From an uncultured Opitutia bacterium (GTDB lineage Bacteria > Verrucomicrobiota > Verrucomicrobiia > Opitutales > UBA953), in assembly GCA_903853185.1 (NCBI GenBank), contig CAINSX010000071.1:1-9417 (forward strand): a stretch of 9,417 bases of DNA. The letters are read 5' to 3'. The translations under genes were made by a program, and so were the position numbers. Below the pieces are notes generated by a model. It saw only the letters and a program-made list of their open reading frames with translations. It was not told where the DNA came from and ran no database searches. This document shows positions 7,401 to 9,417 of the stretch, in pieces (the stretch's first letter is position 1; each line of letters opens with the position of its first letter).

Positions 7401-7917
7401 CAAAGCTGTTGAGCGTCTCGTGCGTGTCGTGGAAGCCCCAGCCGTCGAGCAGCACGACTGGCTTGCCCGCCTTGTCGTCGACGTCCTTCGGGATGAAGAG
7501 GAATTCCGGAGCCGCGCCGACCCAGACGCCGCCGTGGCCGACTTCGATGCCGGAGACGAGATTGAGTCCGTCCTTGAAGACCGTCACCTTGGAGTAACTG
7601 CCGTCCTTCTTCACGTCTTCCAGGATCAGGATCCGATCGGTGCCAGCACCGTCGGGACGTTTCTTCGGGTAGGACATGCCTTCCACGACCCAGAGGCGGC
7701 CGCGTTCGTCGAAGCACATCGCGATCGGCTGGACGACCTTGGGCTCGGCCGCGACGAGCGAGACCTGGAAGCCCGCGGGGAGAGACATGGTCTTCATCGC
7801 GTCGGCCGGCGTCTGGCCGGTCTTATAAGCGCCAGGGGCGACGTGTTCGACCGGGCCGGGAGGCAGGGCCGGAGCGGCGGCGCAGGTGGAAACGAGGAAG
7901 AGCGCGAGGAATCGCAT
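4474..7917 (-). CDS. Secreted PVC-type dehydrogenase: beta-propeller, HEAT-like repeats, cytochrome c domain, C-terminal beta domain
   Basis: Giant exported oxidoreductase of the kind abundant in Planctomycetes and Verrucomicrobia, 1147 residues. I place the start at ATG 7917, where a signal peptide begins (MRFLALFLVSTCAAA); the frame runs upstream to 8184, but those 89 residues are low-complexity and overlap the divergent gene. Residues ~30-405 resemble the PVC membrane-bound dehydrogenase propeller (glucose/sorbosone dehydrogenase-like; HDTHETLNSFVWGPDGWLYG near 160-180, EGTSNPWGLDFD, GGGHAHSGLAIY near 304). Residues ~420-830 are Ala/Leu-rich HEAT-like helices. Residues ~850-990 are the Pirellula/Verrucomicrobium-type heme domain, with CGICH at 870-874 and a likely axial Met966 (SLMPEG). 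Residues ~997-1147 form a Gly-rich beta domain that may bind carbohydrate. A VSTC stretch is only a poor lipobox. It should oxidise a sugar-like substrate and pass electrons to a respiratory carrier; substrate and cofactor are unknown. Divergent from DUF6807. Confidence 0.93.
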   Translation of the reverse strand: MRFLALFLVSTCAAAPALPPGPVEHVAPGAYKTGQTPADAMKTMSLPAGFQVSLVAAEPKVVQPIAMCFDERGRLWVVEGMSYPKKRPDGAGTDRILILEDVKKDGSYSKVTVFKDGLNLVSGIEVGHGGVWVGAAPEFLFIPKDVDDKAGKPVVLLDGWGFHDTHETLNSFVWGPDGWLYGNHGVFTHSVVGKPGTPDEKRVKINAGVWRFHPTRHVFEVFAEGTSNPWGLDFDAWGEFFNTACVIPHLYHILPSARYQRQAGQHFNPFTYDDIKTIADHAHYAGSRIHQPVVSKIPESTDSVGGGHAHSGLAIYNGDNFPAAYQGMLIFGNLHGHRLVSDQVEPEGSGYVGHHGNDFLRSNDATFIPVSQRVGPDGALYLSDWSDKQVCHNNNMDIWDRTNGRLYRVSYGNPANRSADLARIRDDELVEIALTDANEYYVRQARKVLSERNLSGKSPMAASAREKLRVALATDANPVRRLRALWTLQSTSLLDDALLAGALKDADPSVRGWSVRLISQQWTAGVPALAGLAKTEASPQVRRELASALGYLPLAQRAAIAEPLLAREEDAKDHNIPLLLWYGIEPLVGADAARGLALAAVCRHPQTTDFIYRRLASDAGARAQVLTLALRETDAARRSSLVGRVVEGVRQAGSFAAPEGWAALVAGLRQGASPDLLANLNELDALTGDEASRAFYRGHLADEKAPLPARQRALAVLVASRDRAAAPVIHQIFGEKSPPSFRRALIQALATVGDAASPALLIGRFAAFTPEQLGDAVAALAGNAAGGKALLAAVAAGKADKALLSPLVVRQLKSLGDQELDTQLTAIVGVVNATKADFAKNKAKYEAMLNPVAVRKGDIAAGRQLFTSTCGICHTFGYIGNQVGPGLAGSNIGKLDYFLENVLNPNGVIGKDYQLNVFKLKSGATMSGIVQFEDPQSFRLALPGGVKFTIAKGEVEKRDTLAVSLMPEGLLDALTKEQVVNLVAYLQFPDGFPLAAPGVWRLEGAIEGESLKVLAVTGGKAASQKMGGFKASRWSGNDHLWWTGGKVGDTLTLALPVAAKGTYEVKFVGTKAHDYGTFELRLDGKLLGEEGYDFYNPAEVVTTGELNGGRHELDVGEHRLEIKILAPNPAATPRNMFGLDYLKLERK

Positions 7918-7968
7918 GGCGGGGTGCGGTACGATTAGGGCGGAGGCGGACTTAAGGAAGCCGAAATC

Positions 7969-7997
7969 CTGATACCCAAACGCCGTTCCTTGGTTAA
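7969..7997 (-). promoter_or_regulatory. Possible promoter for the PVC-type dehydrogenase
   Basis: Read on the minus strand, TTAACC (7997-7992) and TATCAG (7974-7969) are spaced 17 bp. This would give a leader of about 45 nt before ATG 7917. The match to consensus is weak and is offered only as a candidate. Confidence 0.2.
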
Positions 7998-8013
7998 GTT
8001 GGCCCCTTTCAGA

Positions 8014-8041
8014 TTGGCAACCTTTGGGGCTGGGGTATGTC
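8014..8041 (+). promoter_or_regulatory. Possible promoter for the DUF6807 gene, giving a near-leaderless transcript
   Basis: TTGGCA (8014-8019) and TATGTC (8036-8041) are separated by 16 bp. A start site about 7 nt further on would fall only a few bases before ATG 8054, which fits the absence of any Shine-Dalgarno sequence there. Confidence 0.3.
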
Positions 8042-8053
8042 CTAGAGTCACCC

Positions 8054-9103
8054 ATGAAGCACCCCCTCGCTCTCCTCGCTCTCCTCGCCGCGTTCGGCCA
8101 AGCCGCCCTCGCTGAAGAAGTGAAGCTCGTCGAACAGAAGGACAAGCAGCAGGTCGACGTCCTCGTCGACGGCCAGCCGTTCACCTCCTACGTCTATTGG
8201 TCCAACCAGAAGAAGCCCCTGCTCTCCCCGCTGCGCACCTCGCAGGGCAATATTTTCACCCGCGGCTTCCCGCTCGAGAAGGTCGCCGGCGAACGCACCG
8301 ACCACCCGCACCACATCTCCTCGTGGTTCAACTACGGCAACGTCAACGGCTGCGACTTCTGGAACTCGCCGCCCGAAGGTTTCGATCGCGACAGCAAGAT
8401 CCCCTACGGCGCCGTCCGTCATAAGAGCATCAAGTCGGTCGCCTCGGGCACCGGCTCCGCCTCCCTCCAGGTTTCTTCGGACTGGATCATGAACGACGGC
8501 TCCAAGGTGCTGCAGCAGGACGAGACCCTCGTCTTCCGCGCCTCCAAGGACCTGCGCATCATCGACCGCATCATCACCCTCACCGCCCAGGAAAAAGACG
8601 CCGTCTTCAAGGACTCCAAGGAAGGCGCCATCGCCATCCGCCTGACCCGCTCGCTCGAAGAGCCTTCCACCAAGGCCGAGATCTTCACCGACGCTTCTGG
8701 CAAGCCCACTAAGGTGGCCAAGCTCGACAACACAGGCGTCAACGGCGTCTACCTCAGCAGCGAAGGCGCCGTCGGCGAGAAGGACGGCTGGAGCACGCGC
8801 GCCAAGTGGATGACCCTCTCCGGCAACGTGAAGGGCGAAGACGTCAGCATCGGTATCTTCGACCACCCGAAGAACGTCACCTACCCCACCTACTGGCATA
8901 ACCGCGGCTACGGCCTCTTCGCCGCCAATCCGTTCGGCGCCAAGGAATTCCCCAAGGGCAACCCTTCCAAGACCGCGCTCAACTTCACGCTCAAGGCCGG
9001 TCAGTCCGAGACCTTCCGCTTCCGCATCCTGATCCACTCCGGCAAGCTCACCGCAGAGCAGACCGAAGCCCAGTATCAGCAGTTCCTTAAGGATGTGAAG
9101 TGA
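8054..9103 (+). CDS. Secreted DUF6807 (so-called PmoA-like) family protein
   Basis: Exported protein of 349 residues with a clear signal peptide (MKHPLALLALLAAFGQAALA, cleavage near 20/21). Family hallmarks are the His-rich DHPHHISSWFNYGNVNGCDFW (83-103), GWSTRAKWMTLSG (245-257) and PTYWHNRGYGLFAANPFG (278-295). His84, His86, His87 and His282 are candidates for a metal or active site; this is inference. The family is common in Planctomycetes and Verrucomicrobia near carbohydrate genes; its biochemical function is not established. The old 'methane oxygenase PmoA' name is a misnomer, because the protein is soluble and unrelated in sequence to the membrane enzyme. I chose ATG 8054 over an upstream in-frame TTG (8024) because the signal peptide begins there. 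It diverges from the large heme dehydrogenase with a 136-bp shared spacer, so the two are probably co-regulated, and it is followed by a good intrinsic terminator. Confidence 0.92.
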   Translation: MKHPLALLALLAAFGQAALAEEVKLVEQKDKQQVDVLVDGQPFTSYVYWSNQKKPLLSPLRTSQGNIFTRGFPLEKVAGERTDHPHHISSWFNYGNVNGCDFWNSPPEGFDRDSKIPYGAVRHKSIKSVASGTGSASLQVSSDWIMNDGSKVLQQDETLVFRASKDLRIIDRIITLTAQEKDAVFKDSKEGAIAIRLTRSLEEPSTKAEIFTDASGKPTKVAKLDNTGVNGVYLSSEGAVGEKDGWSTRAKWMTLSGNVKGEDVSIGIFDHPKNVTYPTYWHNRGYGLFAANPFGAKEFPKGNPSKTALNFTLKAGQSETFRFRILIHSGKLTAEQTEAQYQQFLKDVK

Positions 9104-9125
9104 GCGCGTAAGCGCGCGAACGATC

Positions 9126-9149
9126 AAAGGGGCCGCCAGGCCCCTTTTT
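9126..9149 (+). terminator. Intrinsic terminator of the DUF6807 gene
   Basis: AAAGGGGCC (9126-9134) and GGCCCCTTT (9139-9147) form a 9-bp stem around the loop GCCA, and the 3' arm runs into T5 (9145-9149). It lies 22 nt after the stop codon. Confidence 0.85.
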
Positions 9150-9159
9150 GTGTGGGAAG

Positions 9160-9205
9160 GGCCAACCATCCTTGGTTGGCCGCGGCCGAGCAGGGATGCT
9201 CGGCC
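9160..9205. repeat. Twin perfect hairpins (REP/BIME-like element)
   Basis: The first hairpin is GGCCAACCA (9160-9168), loop TCCT, TGGTTGGCC (9173-9181). The second is GGCCGAGCA (9184-9192), loop GGGA, TGCTCGGCC (9197-9205). Both have 9-bp perfect stems beginning with GGCC and 4-nt loops, and only 2 nt separate them. There is no T-tract, so this is not a standard terminator; it looks like a dispersed palindromic unit. Confidence 0.7.
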
Positions 9206-9236
9206 CTACCCGAGGTAATCCAATGGAGCAGCAAAG

Positions 9237-9306
9237 GGAGACCGGAAACCGGACAGGATGCGGCGGACATAAGACACCCCAGCCAATCATCCGGTCTCCG
9301 GTTTCC
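9237..9306. repeat. Imperfect inverted repeat overlapping the 25-mer block
   Basis: GGAGACCGGA (9237-9246) is complementary to TCCGGTCTCC (9290-9299). In a second register, GGAAACCGG (9244-9252) is complementary to CCGGTTTCC (9298-9306). The 3' arm is the 25-mer shared with 2810-2834, where no comparably good upstream arm is seen. Confidence 0.6.
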
Positions 9307-9353
9307 TTGAGCTTATCCTAACCGCCTACCGCTAACCGCTTACCGCTACCACC
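9282..9353 (+). repeat. Modular repeat element, copy 2 (25-mer + four 7-mer units)
   Basis: The 25-nt block 9282-9306 is identical to 2810-2834. TTGAGC and TTATCCT follow directly, without the 8-mer array present in copy 1. Four tandem 7-mers come next: AACCGCC, TACCGCT, AACCGCT, TACCGCT (9320-9347), ending ACCACC. The array ends 57 nt before a probable start codon at 9411. Confidence 0.8.
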
Positions 9354-9410
9354 CGTCACCGACCGAGTCTCGACATCCTCCCTTCCCTTGCCCGAAATAG
9401 GTGAACCGCC

Positions 9411-9417
9411 ATGAAGC
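9411..9417 (+). CDS. Probable start of a further plus-strand gene (only two codons visible)
   Basis: The window ends in ATGAAGC, preceded by AGGTG at 9398-9402, the only Shine-Dalgarno-like spacing (8 nt) before any start here. The other two plus-strand genes also begin ATGAAG at their signal peptides, and the same repeat element precedes this site as precedes the lactonase. Nothing can be said about the product. Confidence 0.35.

Noticed and set aside
7918..8184. N-terminal 89-residue extension of the large dehydrogenase
   Set aside because: It overlaps the signal-peptide end of the divergent DUF6807 gene, is low-complexity, and the true signal peptide begins at ATG 7917.
8054..9103. Particulate methane monooxygenase subunit (from the 'PmoA' label of this family)
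   Set aside because: No membrane segments beyond the signal peptide; the motifs are those of the soluble DUF6807 family, so methane oxidation is not supported.

Overview
The window is high-GC bacterial DNA that most likely comes from the PVC group, with Verrucomicrobiota (Opitutus-like) as the best guess. The case for this is a giant secreted 'PVC-type' dehydrogenase joined to a cytochrome c domain, a DUF6807 protein, strong GC3 bias (Arg is mostly CGC), and start codons with almost no Shine-Dalgarno sequence. No rRNA, tRNA, CRISPR array, transposase or phage gene was seen.

Layout. (1) 1-2595, minus strand: a tight three-gene operon transcribed from right to left. It encodes a zinc-dependent medium-chain alcohol dehydrogenase (GTG start), then an SDR oxidoreductase, then a GntP-family permease cut by the left edge. 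Both gaps are 12 nt. The order matches the classical L-idonate operon idnD-idnO-idnT. (2) 2596-2981: a gene-free spacer made largely of short degenerate repeats. (3) 2982-3941, plus strand: a secreted SMP-30/gluconolactonase-type lactonase. (4) 3962-4470: a four-helix-bundle (S23/IVP-like) ORF between 29-bp inverted repeats, with foreign-looking codon use. (5) 4474-7917, minus strand: a 1147-residue secreted propeller/HEAT/cytochrome c/C-terminal domain protein. (6) 7918-8053: a divergent promoter region. (7) 8054-9103, plus strand: a secreted DUF6807 protein. (8) 9104-9417: a terminator, a twin hairpin, a second copy of the repeat element seen at 2810-2931, and probably the first codons of another plus-strand gene.

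How the genes may work together (inference): the secreted heme dehydrogenase could oxidise a sugar or sugar derivative outside the cytoplasm. The secreted lactonase could open the resulting lactone to an aldonic acid. The GntP permease would import the aldonate, and the two cytoplasmic NAD(P)-dependent dehydrogenases would interconvert aldonate and keto-aldonate for catabolism. No substrate can be fixed from sequence alone.

The most unusual material is non-coding: the inverted-repeat-bounded four-helix-bundle cassette, and a modular repeat element (25-mer plus four 7-mer units) found 50-57 nt upstream of two separate plus-strand start codons.
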